From positions 2,151,001 through 2,215,000 of the forward strand of contig NZ_CP089979.1 in the NCBI RefSeq assembly GCF_021389935.1: 64,000 nt of DNA, read 5' to 3'. Below the pieces are notes generated by a model that did no database searches, was not told the DNA's origin, and saw only the letters and a list, made by a program, of their open reading frames with translations. This DNA comes from Fulvivirga ligni (GTDB lineage: Bacteria; Bacteroidota; Bacteroidia; Cytophagales; Cyclobacteriaceae). The translations under genes and the position numbers were made by a program. The first letter of the stretch is position 1. Each line of letters starts with the position of its first letter. Below, one piece after another: positions 26,231-36,800 of this stretch.

Positions 26231-27676
26231 ATGAGCAAAGATAATCAGATATTAGAAGAATTTACCTCTAAAGAATACGAGCACGGATGGAACATAGATC
26301 TGGAAGCAGATCAGGCTCCTAAGGGCTTAAGTGAGGAAATTGTACATTTTATCTCGGCGAAGAAGGAAGAACCAGAATGGCTTCTAGAGTGGAGATTGAA
26401 GGCCTACCGTGCCTGGACAAAGATGGAAGAGCCGGAGTGGGCGAATGTTACATTTCCAAAGATCAACTACCAGGATATTATTTACTATTCAGCTCCCAAG
26501 CAGAAAGTGAAACCTAAAAGTCTTGACGAGATCGATCCTGAATTAAGGGAGACTTTTAAGAAACTTGGTATCAGTTTGGAAGAGCAGAAAAGACTTACCG
26601 GTGTGGCGGTAGATGCTGTATTGGACAGTGTTTCTGTTGCTACTACCTTTAAAGATAAATTGGCTGAATTAGGAATCATTTTCTGCTCATTCAGTGAGGC
26701 AGTAAAAGAACATCCTGAGTTAGTGAAGAAATACTTAGGCTCTGTAGTTCCTCAAAATGATAATTACTTTTCAGCCTTAAATTCAGCTGTATTCTCTGAT
26801 GGGTCATTTTGTTATATCCCGAAAGGAGTACGTTGCCCTATGGAGTTGAGTACCTATTTCAGAATTAATGCTGCTAATACTGGTCAGTTTGAAAGAACTT
26901 TGATTGTTGCTGAAGAAGGATCATATGTAAGCTATCTAGAAGGTTGTACTGCTCCTCAGCGTGATGAAAACCAGCTTCATGCTGCAGTAGTAGAGATTTA
27001 TGCTAAGAAGGAGGCTGAGGTCAAATATTCTACCGTGCAGAACTGGTACCCTGGTGATAAAGAAGGTAAAGGAGGTATTTATAACTTCGTTACTAAGAGA
27101 GGTATCTGCGCTGGTGATCATTCTAAAATTTCCTGGACACAGGTTGAAACAGGTTCATCCGTAACCTGGAAATACCCATCTTGTATATTAAAAGGAGATC
27201 ATTCAATAGGAGAGTTTTATTCAGTGGCTGTTACCAATAACAGACAGCAGGCTGATACCGGAACCAAGATGATCCACATTGGTAAAAATACCAAGTCGAG
27301 AATCGTTTCTAAAGGTGTGTCAGCGGGATACTCGCAAAATAGTTATAGAGGTCAAGTAAAAGTAATGAAGAGAGCTGAAGGTGCAAGAAACTTCTCTCAG
27401 TGTGATTCATTGCTTATGGGAGATAAGTGCGGTGCGCATACTTTCCCTTACATCGATATAGAAAATAAATCAGCACAGGTAGAGCACGAGGCTACCACTT
27501 CAAAAATTGGTGAGGATCAAATCTTCTACTGTACTCAGAGAGGTATAGACGAGGAGAGTGCCGTGGCATTAATCGTAAACGGTTACTGTAAAGAGGTACT
27601 TAACCAGTTGCCAATGGAGTTTGCTGTGGAGGCTCAAAAATTATTAGCCCTTACCCTGGAAGGAAGTGTGGGTTAA
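26231..27676 (+). CDS. sufB: Fe-S cluster scaffold SufB
   Basis: 481-residue core subunit of the SufBCD scaffold on which new Fe-S clusters are built. The beta-helix domain runs from about residue 130, with conserved blocks [23 protein letters not shown]-region, the EGCTAPQR motif and the C-terminal [18 protein letters not shown] area, whose cysteines are implicated in cluster assembly and interaction with SufD. It is the first gene of sufB-C-D-S-E. A 77-bp spacer with a small hairpin separates it from sufC. Confidence 0.97.
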   Translation: MSKDNQILEEFTSKEYEHGWNIDLEADQAPKGLSEEIVHFISAKKEEPEWLLEWRLKAYRAWTKMEEPEWANVTFPKINYQDIIYYSAPKQKVKPKSLDEIDPELRETFKKLGISLEEQKRLTGVAVDAVLDSVSVATTFKDKLAELGIIFCSFSEAVKEHPELVKKYLGSVVPQNDNYFSALNSAVFSDGSFCYIPKGVRCPMELSTYFRINAANTGQFERTLIVAEEGSYVSYLEGCTAPQRDENQLHAAVVEIYAKKEAEVKYSTVQNWYPGDKEGKGGIYNFVTKRGICAGDHSKISWTQVETGSSVTWKYPSCILKGDHSIGEFYSVAVTNNRQQADTGTKMIHIGKNTKSRIVSKGVSAGYSQNSYRGQVKVMKRAEGARNFSQCDSLLMGDKCGAHTFPYIDIENKSAQVEHEATTSKIGEDQIFYCTQRGIDEESAVALIVNGYCKEVLNQLPMEFAVEAQKLLALTLEGSVG

Positions 27677-27753
27677 TTAACACCCACCTTTGGCTATCGC
27701 AAGCGTAGCTTGACATTAAATATCAAAAAGAAAATAACACAATACTTAGTAGA

Positions 27754-28515
27754 ATGCTTAAGATAAAGAACTTACACGCATCAATAGAAGGAAAAGATAT
27801 ACTAAACGGTATAAACTTAGAGATTAAGCCTGGTGAAGTACATGCTATTATGGGGCCTAACGGTTCTGGAAAAAGTACATTGGCTTCTGTATTAGCGGGC
27901 AGAGAGGAATATGAAGTTACTGATGGCGAAGTAGAGTATCTTGGTAAAGATTTGTTAGATCTTTCTCCAGAAGATAGAGCTAGAGAAGGAGTTTTCTTGG
28001 CATTTCAGTATCCTGTAGAAATACCAGGTGTAAGTACTACTAACTTCTTAAAAACTGCACTTAACCAAATTCGTGAGTATAGAGGGCAGGAGCCTTTAGA
28101 TGCTGTTTCCTTCCTTACTTTGATGAAGGAGAAAATGAAATTGGTGGAAATAGACCAATCATTATTGAGCAGAGCACTTAATGAAGGATTCTCTGGAGGT
28201 GAGAAGAAAAGAAACGAAATTTTCCAAATGGCAATGCTAGAGCCTAAGTTATCTATCTTGGATGAAACAGATTCAGGACTTGATATAGATGCTCTAAGAA
28301 TTGTAGCCAACGGAGTTAATAAACTAAAAACTAGCGAGACTTCTACTATTGTGGTAACGCATTATCAGAGATTGCTAGATTATATAGTACCAGATTTTGT
28401 GCACGTACTGTACAAAGGTAAGATTGTGAAAAGTGGAGATAAAAACCTTGCTCTTGAATTAGAGGAGAAAGGTTATGATTGGATTAAAGAAGAAGTAGAT
28501 ACTACCACTGCCTAG
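27754..28515 (+). CDS. sufC: Fe-S assembly ATPase SufC
   Basis: 253-residue ABC-type ATPase of the SufBCD complex. Walker A is GPNGSGKST (residues 34-42), the signature is [11 protein letters not shown], Walker B is [12 protein letters not shown], and the switch His lies in VVTHYQR. The sequence has the SufC-specific EKKR after the signature. ATP hydrolysis drives conformational change of the SufB-SufD dimer. It is followed 11 bp later by sufD. Confidence 0.97.
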   Translation: MLKIKNLHASIEGKDILNGINLEIKPGEVHAIMGPNGSGKSTLASVLAGREEYEVTDGEVEYLGKDLLDLSPEDRAREGVFLAFQYPVEIPGVSTTNFLKTALNQIREYRGQEPLDAVSFLTLMKEKMKLVEIDQSLLSRALNEGFSGGEKKRNEIFQMAMLEPKLSILDETDSGLDIDALRIVANGVNKLKTSETSTIVVTHYQRLLDYIVPDFVHVLYKGKIVKSGDKNLALELEEKGYDWIKEEVDTTTA

Positions 28516-28526
28516 ATTTTAATTAC

Positions 28527-29855
28527 ATGAGTGAAATAACACAAGAAAGTCTGGAAAGCAAATTTGTAAATCATTTCGAAGCTCTTGAGTCAAGAATTAA
28601 TGGTGCTTCAGCCTTGCCTTTTCATAAGGTGAGAAAAGAGGCCCTTGAATCTTTTAAGTCATTAGGACTGCCAGGTGTAAAAAATGAAGAATATAAGTAT
28701 ACACCTATCCAAAAGGTTTTAACCAAAAACTTTGATTTACAGGGAGCTAACGCAACTGATGGTGTATCAGATCAGTTTGTGAATGATGCCTTTATTCCAG
28801 ACCTGAAAACGAACACTTTAGTTTTTATTAATGGAATATTGTCTGATGAATACAGCAATATCATTAGTGAAAACCTAATTATAAAAAGCTTTAAAGAGGC
28901 ATTAGAAGAGAATGCTGAAGATGTGGCAGAGTACTTAGCGAAGTATGCTGATTATAAAGAAGATGCATTCGTGGCTTTGAACACTGCACTAGCAGAGCAT
29001 GGCTCTTTTATTAAAATAGCTGATAAGCAAATAGTTGAAGAGCCAATTGCCCTTTACTTCATTAATGATACTTCAGCTAATGAGGTGCATATTCAGCCAA
29101 GAAACTTATTTGTAGCTGGGAAAAACAGCCAGGCTACTTTCATGGAGATCTACAAGACTGCAGGTGATAAGCCAAGTTTTATAAATATCGTTTCTGAAAT
29201 TGTAGTGAATGAGAATGCTCATATCGACTTTTTTAAGATCCAAAACAATAAAGATTCTGCATATCAGGTAGGAACCACTCAGGTTTGGCAGGATAGATCA
29301 AGCTATTTCTCAGCCTATACATTTACCTTAAATGGAGCGTTGGTGAGAAATAACTTGAATATTACTGTAGATGCAGAAGGCTGTGAATCTCACATGTATG
29401 GCCTTTATCTACTTAACGGTAACACTCACGTTGATAATCACACAGCAGTAGACCATAGAAAGCCTAACTGCTTTAGCAATGAACTTTACAAGGGAATTCT
29501 AGAGGATCAATCTCATGGCGTTTTTAATGGTAAAGTTTATGTGAGACAGGAAGCACAGAAGACTAATGCCTTCCAGTCTAATAAGAACATATTGCTTAGC
29601 AATGATGCGGTTATAAATACCAAGCCTCAGCTTGAAATATGGGCAGATGATGTGAAGTGCTCTCATGGTTGTACCACTGGTCAGCTAGATGAAGAAGCTT
29701 TGTTCTATTTGCAGTCGCGTGGGGTAGGTAAGGAGAGAGCCAGAGTTTTATTATTGTATGCTTTTGCAGCAGAGGTGCTAGAAAGTGTGAAAATAGAACC
29801 ATTGAAAAAATACTTGGAAGGATTAATATCAGAAAGGTTGCATAAAGATTTTTAA
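28527..29855 (+). CDS. sufD: Fe-S assembly protein SufD
   Basis: 442-residue paralogue of SufB that pairs with it and SufC. The C-terminal beta-helix has the SufD signature blocks AEGCESHMYGLYLLNG, TAVDHRKPNC and KTNAFQSNKNILLS; the conserved His in VDNHTAVDH is near the cluster-assembly site at the SufB interface. The N-terminal helical domain includes VRKEALESFKSLGLP. The gene lies in the suf operon, with a single base between its stop and the sufS start codon. Confidence 0.96.
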   Translation: MSEITQESLESKFVNHFEALESRINGASALPFHKVRKEALESFKSLGLPGVKNEEYKYTPIQKVLTKNFDLQGANATDGVSDQFVNDAFIPDLKTNTLVFINGILSDEYSNIISENLIIKSFKEALEENAEDVAEYLAKYADYKEDAFVALNTALAEHGSFIKIADKQIVEEPIALYFINDTSANEVHIQPRNLFVAGKNSQATFMEIYKTAGDKPSFINIVSEIVVNENAHIDFFKIQNNKDSAYQVGTTQVWQDRSSYFSAYTFTLNGALVRNNLNITVDAEGCESHMYGLYLLNGNTHVDNHTAVDHRKPNCFSNELYKGILEDQSHGVFNGKVYVRQEAQKTNAFQSNKNILLSNDAVINTKPQLEIWADDVKCSHGCTTGQLDEEALFYLQSRGVGKERARVLLLYAFAAEVLESVKIEPLKKYLEGLISERLHKDF

Positions 29856-29856
29856 T

Positions 29857-31104
29857 ATGACTGACATAAGCCAGGAAACTAAGAAAGTGCTTGATATTCA
29901 AGCTATAAGAAATGAATTTCCTGTACTTGATCAGGAGGTTAACGGTAAGCCTTTAGCCTATTTCGATAATGCAGCTACTACCCAAAAACCCATACAGGTA
30001 ATTAATGCTCTGGATGAATATTACAGAGGTTATAATGCCAATATTCATAGAGGTATCCATACACTCGCTGAAAAGGCTACCAAGGCATTTGAAGATACCC
30101 GTGTAGTACTTCAGCAGTTTTTAAATAGTAGAGAAAAGGAAGAGATTGTTTTTACCAAAGGAACAACCGACTCTATTAATTTGGTGGTGGCTACTTATGG
30201 TAGAAAATTCATTGGAGCGGGAGATGAAATTATTCTCTCTGGTTTGGAACATCATTCTAACATAGTGCCTTGGCAGATATTAGCCGAAGAAAAAGGTGCA
30301 ATTATAAAAGTTATTCCTGTGTTCGATAACGGGGAGCTTGATTATGAAACCTTCGAAAACCTTCTTTCTGATAAGACCAAATTTGTTTCAGTAAACCACG
30401 CTTCCAATAGTCTGGGTACCATAAATGATATTAAAAGAATTATCAATGGAGCTCATGGAGTTGGAGCAAAAGTTTTAATAGACGGGGCACAGGCTAGTGC
30501 GCATATTGAGCTTGATGTTCAGGACTTTGACTGCGACTTTTATGCAGTATCATCACATAAATTTTATGGCCCTACTGGGGCAGGTGCGCTTTATGGAAAG
30601 CGTGAACTTTTAGAATCGATGCCGCCTTATCAGGGTGGGGGAGAAATGATAAAAGATGTTAGTTTCTCTGGAACTACATACAACGATATTCCGTATAAGT
30701 TTGAGGCTGGCACACCGAACATAGCTGATATAGTGGCTCTTAAAGAAGGGATCAATTTTATTAAACGTTTCGGTAAGGAGAATATAGCAGCGCACGAACT
30801 TGATCTATTGGCTTACACCGTAGATGGATTAAATACCATCGAAGGAATGAGGCTAATAGGTACGGCTAAGCATAAGGTAAGTGTACAGTCATTTTTAATA
30901 GATGGTGTCCACCCATTTGATATTGGTCAGATGTTAGATGCCAGAGGGGTTGCGGTGAGAACGGGACACCATTGTACGCAGCCGCTTATGGATAGCATGG
31001 GAATTGAAGGTACCGTAAGGGCTTCTTTTGCGATCTATAACACAAGAGAAGAGATTGATAGAATGGTAGAAGGCTTGACCCGTATAGTGAAATTTATGAA
31101 GTAA
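29857..31104 (+). CDS. sufS: Cysteine desulfurase SufS
   Basis: 415-residue group II PLP-dependent cysteine desulfurase that supplies persulfide sulfur. The PLP lysine is Lys235 in SSHKFYGPTG, and the catalytic cysteine is Cys373 in RTGHHCTQP. The N-terminal FPVLDQEVNGKPLAYFDNAATTQ block is characteristic of SufS. Its stop codon overlaps the sufE start by one base, which points to tight coupling between desulfurase and sulfur acceptor. Confidence 0.97.
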   Translation: MTDISQETKKVLDIQAIRNEFPVLDQEVNGKPLAYFDNAATTQKPIQVINALDEYYRGYNANIHRGIHTLAEKATKAFEDTRVVLQQFLNSREKEEIVFTKGTTDSINLVVATYGRKFIGAGDEIILSGLEHHSNIVPWQILAEEKGAIIKVIPVFDNGELDYETFENLLSDKTKFVSVNHASNSLGTINDIKRIINGAHGVGAKVLIDGAQASAHIELDVQDFDCDFYAVSSHKFYGPTGAGALYGKRELLESMPPYQGGGEMIKDVSFSGTTYNDIPYKFEAGTPNIADIVALKEGINFIKRFGKENIAAHELDLLAYTVDGLNTIEGMRLIGTAKHKVSVQSFLIDGVHPFDIGQMLDARGVAVRTGHHCTQPLMDSMGIEGTVRASFAIYNTREEIDRMVEGLTRIVKFMK

Positions 31105-31538
31105 TGGCTGAAGGAATTAAGGAAGTACAATATAATATAATTCAAGAGTTTTCAATTCTTGATGGGGATATGGAAATGACCAATTTTTATATTATGGAAC
31201 TTGGTCAGAAACTTCCACCTATGAAGGAAGAAGAGAAAACAGAAGACAATATTGTAAAAGGTTGCCAATCTAAAGTGTGGCTAACAGCTCATTTGGAGGG
31301 TAATAAAATTTTTTACAACGCAGATAGCAACACTGCTATAACCAAAGGTCTTGTAAGCTTACTTACAAGGGTGCTGTCAGGGAATACACCTGATGATATA
31401 ATTAATGCTGAGCTTTATTTTCCTCAAGAAATTGGGATGGATAGATTCATAGGAACTCAAAGATCCAATGGTTTTGGAGCTATGATGAAGCAAATGAAAT
31501 TATATGCAATTGCTTTAAAAAGTAAAGTTGAGGCTTAA
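31104..31538 (+). CDS. sufE: Sulfur acceptor SufE
   Basis: 144-residue protein that takes persulfide from SufS and passes it to SufB. The acceptor cysteine is Cys54 in VKGCQSKVWL, with family features LGQKLPPM upstream and SLLTRVLSGNTPDDI and FPQEIGM downstream. The length is typical, and it starts on the last base of the sufS stop. Confidence 0.96.
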   Translation: MAEGIKEVQYNIIQEFSILDGDMEMTNFYIMELGQKLPPMKEEEKTEDNIVKGCQSKVWLTAHLEGNKIFYNADSNTAITKGLVSLLTRVLSGNTPDDIINAELYFPQEIGMDRFIGTQRSNGFGAMMKQMKLYAIALKSKVEA

Positions 31539-31548
31539 ATAGTAGACA

Positions 31549-31884
31549 ATGAGTGAAGAAACAAATTTGAAAGAAGCTTCTGATACCTTGAGAGATAAGG
31601 TAATGTATGCTTTGAAATCAGTTTATGATCCGGAAATTCCGGTTGATATATACGAGTTGGGCTTGATTTATGAAATCAGTGTACATCCAGTGAATAATGT
31701 ATATATCCTCATGACTTTGACGTCTCCTAACTGTCCTGCAGCTGAGTCTATACCGGCAGAGGTTGAGGCGAGTATTAAAAAGATAGAAGGGGTAAATGAT
31801 GTGAATGTAGAAATTACATTTGATCCTCCGTATTCTCAGGATATGATGTCTGAGGCAGCAAAGTTAGAACTAGGTTTTTTATAA
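31549..31884 (+). CDS. MIP18/DUF59-family Fe-S maturation protein (SufT-like)
   Basis: 111-residue protein of the MIP18 (DUF59) family, members of which help mature Fe-S proteins. Seen features: VYDPEIPVDIYELGLIY, the conserved Cys62 in TSPNCPAAES, and the C-terminal VEITFDPPYSQDMMS. It sits 10 bp after sufE within the suf operon, the typical setting for SufT-like proteins. The name SufT is not used as a symbol because DUF59 subfamilies are not separable by eye. Confidence 0.9.
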   Translation: MSEETNLKEASDTLRDKVMYALKSVYDPEIPVDIYELGLIYEISVHPVNNVYILMTLTSPNCPAAESIPAEVEASIKKIEGVNDVNVEITFDPPYSQDMMSEAAKLELGFL

Positions 31885-31908
31885 AATCATTATTATAAAT
31901 ATATAAGT

Positions 31909-32325
31909 ATGTATCCAGAAGAGTTAGTAGCGCCTATGCGAACCGATCTTACTCAGGTTGGTTTCGAGGAGCTTAAGACCTCAGAAGAGGTTGATAATCA
32001 TTTTAATGATCACAAGGGCACAACCCTATTAGTTATAAATTCAGTATGTGGATGTGCGGCAGGTGCGGCAAGACCAGGGGTGAAATGGGCTGTTCAGCAA
32101 ACTGACAAAAAACCGTCTTCATTAGCTACTGTATTCGCAGGAGTGGATAAAGACGCTGTAGCTAAGGCTAGAGAATACACTTTACCTTATCCTCCGTCTT
32201 CTCCATCAATAGCTCTATTTAAAGATGGTGAGTTGGTTCATTTCATTGAAAGACACCACATTGAAGGTAGAAATGCAGAAATGATAGGTAATCACTTATT
32301 AGAAGTGTTTAAGGAGTTCTGTTAA
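31909..32325 (+). CDS. BrxA/BrxB-family bacilliredoxin
   Basis: 138 residues of the YphP/YqiW family with the active-site motif CGC (Cys47-Gly-Cys49 in SVCGCAAGAARPG). These proteins act as thiol-disulfide exchangers on bacillithiol-protected proteins in organisms with that thiol. It is the last gene of the suf cluster, 24 bp after the MIP18-like gene, and is followed by a terminator. The placement suggests redox protection of cluster assembly, which is inference. Confidence 0.92.
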   Translation: MYPEELVAPMRTDLTQVGFEELKTSEEVDNHFNDHKGTTLLVINSVCGCAAGAARPGVKWAVQQTDKKPSSLATVFAGVDKDAVAKAREYTLPYPPSSPSIALFKDGELVHFIERHHIEGRNAEMIGNHLLEVFKEFC

Positions 32326-32347
32326 TAGGAAACAGTTAGATATAAAT

Positions 32348-32379
32348 AAAAAAGGAAAGCTATTTAGCTTTCCTTTTTT
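32348..32379. terminator. Bidirectional terminator after the suf operon
   Basis: A-rich/T-rich 15-bp inverted repeat around GGAAAGC / GCTTTCC with a short loop. It also ends the small minus-strand ORF that starts at 32558. Confidence 0.88.
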
Positions 32380-32381
32380 AT

Positions 32382-32558
32382 TTATTGAAGTTTCGGTTCT
32401 ATCCTGTAACAATTGATGTTATCTATATTTAAAAACAATTTGCTCCGGTTGAGGAAGGATTGTAATCTAGAGTTTTGCTCTAAGTCATCTTTCTTGGCTG
32501 TAGTCTCATACACCAAGTTTAATTTGTCGTCGTAAATTCTGTAATTTGAGTTGTTCAT
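32382..32558 (-). CDS. Possible 58-residue protein, unknown
   Basis: A reading frame of 58 codons from ATG 32558, read by eye, that ends 3 bp from a strong terminator on the same strand. The product is hydrophilic with no signal peptide (starts MNNSNYRIYDDK, ends YRIEPKLQ). Support is limited to the open frame with natural-looking codon use and the terminator fit; no Shine-Dalgarno or clear promoter box is seen. It is divergent from the potassium channel gene. Confidence 0.5.
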   Translation of the reverse strand: MNNSNYRIYDDKLNLVYETTAKKDDLEQNSRLQSFLNRSKLFLNIDNINCYRIEPKLQ

Positions 32559-32664
32559 GTGAGTTAGTTTTGACCATGTGTTGTATTAATTTGACCCTTT
32601 GATGCAGTTGAGTTCTACATCTGCTCCTTTATACGTGAAAAGTAGGTTATTGTTGTAAATTTTA

Positions 32665-33627
32665 ATGAAAAGAATGCTTAAGCCAAAGATTGACTCTTCC
32701 AGAACCGAAGATCCAGGTACAGGTACCCAGTATACTATAAACTCTAAAAGAATTATCAATAGAGATGGTTCTTTTAATGTGATTAAACAAGGGCTGGGTT
32801 ATAGTACGCGAAATGTATACCAGTCTTTGATTAGAATGTCCTGGACAAGATTCTTTATTATCATATTTGCCTTTCTATTGCTGGTTAATGCATTGTTTGC
32901 CTCTATTTATGCTCTTATTGGTATAGATCAGCTTGGGGGTATTACCACCACCAAAGGATTGAATAACTTTCTAGAAGCTTACTATTTTAGCTTTCAAACA
33001 TTTACCACAGTGGGATACGGTGTGCTGCACCCAGTGGGACACTTGGCTAATATTCTTGCAGTTCTAGAAGCTGTCATCGGATGGATGTGCTTCGCACTAA
33101 TCACAGGTATGCTATATGGTAGGTTCAGTAAGCCCAGTGCTCATTTGCACTACAGTGATAAAGCATTAGTGTCGCCGGGTAAGAATGGATATAAGACATT
33201 GCAGTTTAGGATTGCAAATATGAGAAACAGTAATCTCATGGAAATGCAAGCTACCTTGATTCTGGTGATAGTGGAAAAGAATTCAGACGGTACGGGTATC
33301 TCCAAAAGATCATTCGTTGACCTTAAATTACAGCGTAATTCCATCATTTTCTTTCCCCTAAATTGGACTATTGTTCATGTTATAGATGAGGAGAGTCCTT
33401 TCTATGGCAAGGAGTATCAAGACTTCGTAGATATGAATGCCGAACTGATAGTAATGGTCAAAGGATATGATGATACTTTCAGCCAAACAGTACATTCCAG
33501 ATTCTCCTATAAATGCAAAGAAATAGTATGGGGCGCCCGCTTCAAACCAGCCTACCAAACACAAACATCAGGTGATATATTCCTCTATTTTGATAAAATG
33601 AGTGAGTATGATGAGGTGGATTTGTAA
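32665..33627 (+). CDS. Inward-rectifier (Kir/KirBac) potassium channel
   Basis: 320 residues. TM1 is about residues 62-84 (FFIIIFAFLLLVNALFASIY). A pore helix leads to the selectivity filter TTVGYG at 114-119, and TM2 is about 127-151. The remaining 170 residues form the immunoglobulin-like cytoplasmic domain typical of Kir channels (KTLQFRIANMRNSNL, then the LNWTIVHVIDEESPF area). N-terminal residues 30-60 fit the slide helix. It conducts K+ and is probably gated by lipids or ligands. It stands alone, between the small minus-strand ORF and the second sus locus. Confidence 0.94.
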   Translation: MKRMLKPKIDSSRTEDPGTGTQYTINSKRIINRDGSFNVIKQGLGYSTRNVYQSLIRMSWTRFFIIIFAFLLLVNALFASIYALIGIDQLGGITTTKGLNNFLEAYYFSFQTFTTVGYGVLHPVGHLANILAVLEAVIGWMCFALITGMLYGRFSKPSAHLHYSDKALVSPGKNGYKTLQFRIANMRNSNLMEMQATLILVIVEKNSDGTGISKRSFVDLKLQRNSIIFFPLNWTIVHVIDEESPFYGKEYQDFVDMNAELIVMVKGYDDTFSQTVHSRFSYKCKEIVWGARFKPAYQTQTSGDIFLYFDKMSEYDEVDL

Positions 33628-33780
33628 AAATTTTCAAGTAGAATTTTTCTTATATAGAATGTGTCTTTTTAACATAAAGGCTGGTGTGATATTGATATGA
33701 ACCTTTTAATAATTGAAGTTTAAAATTAAACTATGATTAAGTAGAGAAAACGTTTGCAATAAAAAAATAGGTTAAAATAA

Positions 33781-33798
33781 TACCCCAAATTGGGGGAT
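33781..33798. promoter_or_regulatory. Near-palindrome upstream of the second susC-like gene
   Basis: TACCCCAAATTGGGGGAT lies 51 bp before the SusC start and matches the reverse complement of 18642-18659 at 17 of 18 positions. The leader just before both start codons is also similar (TAAACAAAACAA). Likely the binding site of a dimeric regulator. Confidence 0.5.
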
Positions 33799-33849
33799 TA
33801 TATATATTGTGAGATCCTAACAAATCAATTATTAACTTAAACAAAACAA

Positions 33850-36800
33850 ATGAGAAGGATTTTACTTTTAACCTTTACGGTTGTCTTTGTAATGTTCATG
33901 CAAACATTGCAAGCGCAAGATCGTACCATTTCAGGTAAGGTTACGTCTTTAGAAGATGGTAGTGCATTACCAGGAGTGAACGTAGTTTTAAAAGGAACTA
34001 CATTGGGTGCGGTTACCGATATTGACGGTAATTACTCCGTAAGCGTGCCTGCCAATTCGAAAACGTTGGTTTTTTCATTTATTGGTCTTTCAACAGAAGA
34101 GATAGAGATTGGAGAAAGAACAACAATTAATGTTCAGATGTCACCTGATGTTCAGCAATTGAGTGAAGTTATTATTTCTGGTGTGGCTGGAGCAACACCC
34201 AGAGAAAAACTGACCGTTTCTGTTGCGAAGATAGGAGAGGATCGCCTTAATGCGGTGACCGGGATGTCTCTAGCTACATCTTTAACAGGTAAGGTCGCTG
34301 GTGTGAGAATCAGTAATCCTAGTGGTGCTCCTGGGGGCGCTTCTAACATACTACTACGTGCTGACAATAACTTAAATAATGTGGATTCCGACCCATTGAT
34401 AATTATCGATGGTCAAATTATGGTGGGTAGTTTGGCTGACATCAATGCAGATGATGTAGCCTCTATGGAAGTTATAAAAGGTGCATCTGCTTCTGCACTC
34501 TACGGATCAAGAGCAGGTAATGGTGTGATAGCAATCACTACAAAAAGAGGTTCAAGTCTCAAAAAAGGCGATGTTAGAGTAACACTTAGAAATGAGGTTG
34601 GTGTTCAACAAATTGGTAAAACATTAGATCTTGCTACACATCATCCATATGCTCTAGCTGATGATTATCAGGATTTTGTTGGTCAATATACTAAATACGA
34701 TGGTGTTACTTATCCAGATGGATATAGGGATTCAGGATGGCATCCAGGTATAGCTGGTAACAGAACTATTGATGACGATCATTATATGGATAATGAATAC
34801 GGCGTCGTTAGAGATCAACAGGATATGTTCTTTAGGATAGGGGTGAATTATACTAACTATGTGGCTGTGGCGGCTAATAATACCAAAAGTAGCATCTTTG
34901 CTTCTTTTGAGAATAACTCTCAAGAAGGTATTATTATGAATACTGATGGTTACGATAGACAAAACTTTAGAGTAAATTACGATTTAGATGTTAAGCCTTG
35001 GTTAAGGCTATCTACTTCTAATCTGTTTATCAATACTGAGACTAATTATCCAGGAAGTGGTGGTGGAGTATTTTTCAATATTGCACTAGCTGAACCTGAC
35101 GCTAATCTAGAGGCAGAAAATCCTGATGGACAACCTTATTATTTAAGGATGAATCAGTTCAATGGTGAAACAGTTAATCCTCTTTACCCTCTTTATAAAG
35201 CTGAAAGAGATAATAAATCTCGCAGGTGGATGGGTAATTATGCGGCAAATATAGAATTCGCAGATTGGATTAATTTGGATCTTTCACAATCTATTGAGAT
35301 TTATAATTATAGATATACCTTAAATAATCCTGCGGATACCTGGACGCCAACTGGCGGAACAGATGAAACTTTTGGGATGTCTTATACTAAGGGGTCTTTA
35401 AATAAATACTCAAGAGAACGAGTTACTAAAAACTCGCAAGCAACATTGAATCTGCATGGTAAAGTTGGAGATCTAACCATGAAAGGAAAGTTATCTTATT
35501 TATTTGAAGATCGCCATGATGAGAATTTTCAGGCCTCAGCTAGTCAATATGCATATAAGGCCACTCCGGATTTTGATAATTTTAGTAATATAAGTAATGC
35601 CTCTTCAGGTGAGTTTGTAGAAAAGGCGCAAAATTATTTTGCTATCCTGGGGTTAGACTGGAGGGATAAACTTCTTTTTGATGGTATGTTCAGATATGAC
35701 GGTTCATCACTTTTTGGTCCAGATTCAAGATGGAATTCGTATTACCGTTTATCAGGTGCTTACAGAATTACGGAAGATGTTGAGATACCAGGTATTAATG
35801 AGCTAAAGATTAGAGCTGCATATGGTACTGCTGGAATGAGACCAGGTTTTGATTTTCAATATGAAATTTATAGAGTTAGCAGTGGTAGCTTTATTCAGGA
35901 GCAAGTGGGGAACTATGATTTAAAACCTTCAGTGACCACTGAAAGAGAGATCGGTCTTAATGCATCAATCATCAATAAGATAAATTTTGAAGCATCATAT
36001 GCAAAGTCTACTACTGAGGATCAGTTCTTACGAGTGCCTTTATTTGCTCCAACTAACGAAGGGTTTGCATATCAGTATCAAAATGCTGGAACAGTTGAAT
36101 CCAATACATTTGAGATGTCTCTTGGAGGGAATTGGGTAAATAAGTCTGATTTCACCTGGAACTCTAATATTGTATTTTCTAGGGTGAGACAAAAAATTAC
36201 TGAACTGCCAATCGCACCTTACGTATTTGGAGATACTGATGGTGGGGCGCAATCTATATTTTATGTAAGAGAAGGTGAGACCTATGGTTCAATGTATGGT
36301 TATACTTGGGTTCGTTCTTTAGAGCAAATGGCTCAACAGTTACCGGAAGGATCTACTATTGAAGATTATGAGGTTAATTCTGATGGTTACGTTGTGCCGG
36401 CGGGAAGTATAGGTACCCCAGGTGAGCAAGCCATTAAGGTTTTGGATGAAGAAGGAAATCCATTATACACAAAAATTGGAGATGGAGTGGCTGATTTTAA
36501 TATGGGTATTGCCAACACATTGACCTATAAAGGATTTACTCTTTACTTTTTGTTTGATATAAAAGCAGGCGGTGATGTATATAATTCTAAAGGTCAGTGG
36601 GTAACAAGAGATTTGCGTAACGGAATTATGGATATGAGCGGTGTGCCTGACAGCGAAAAGAAAGCTTACGATTATTATGTGAATTTCTACGATGTTAACA
36701 CTCCTAATTCTTATTGGGTTGAGGATGCTAGCTTCGTTAAATTAAGAGAATTGTCACTGGGATACTCTGTTCCTACAACCTCTCTGAGCGGATTTCTTAA

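Noticed and set aside
33626-33648. Terminator after the Kir channel gene
   Set aside because: The only inverted repeat (AAAAATT / AATTTTT) is entirely A/T, too weak to claim.
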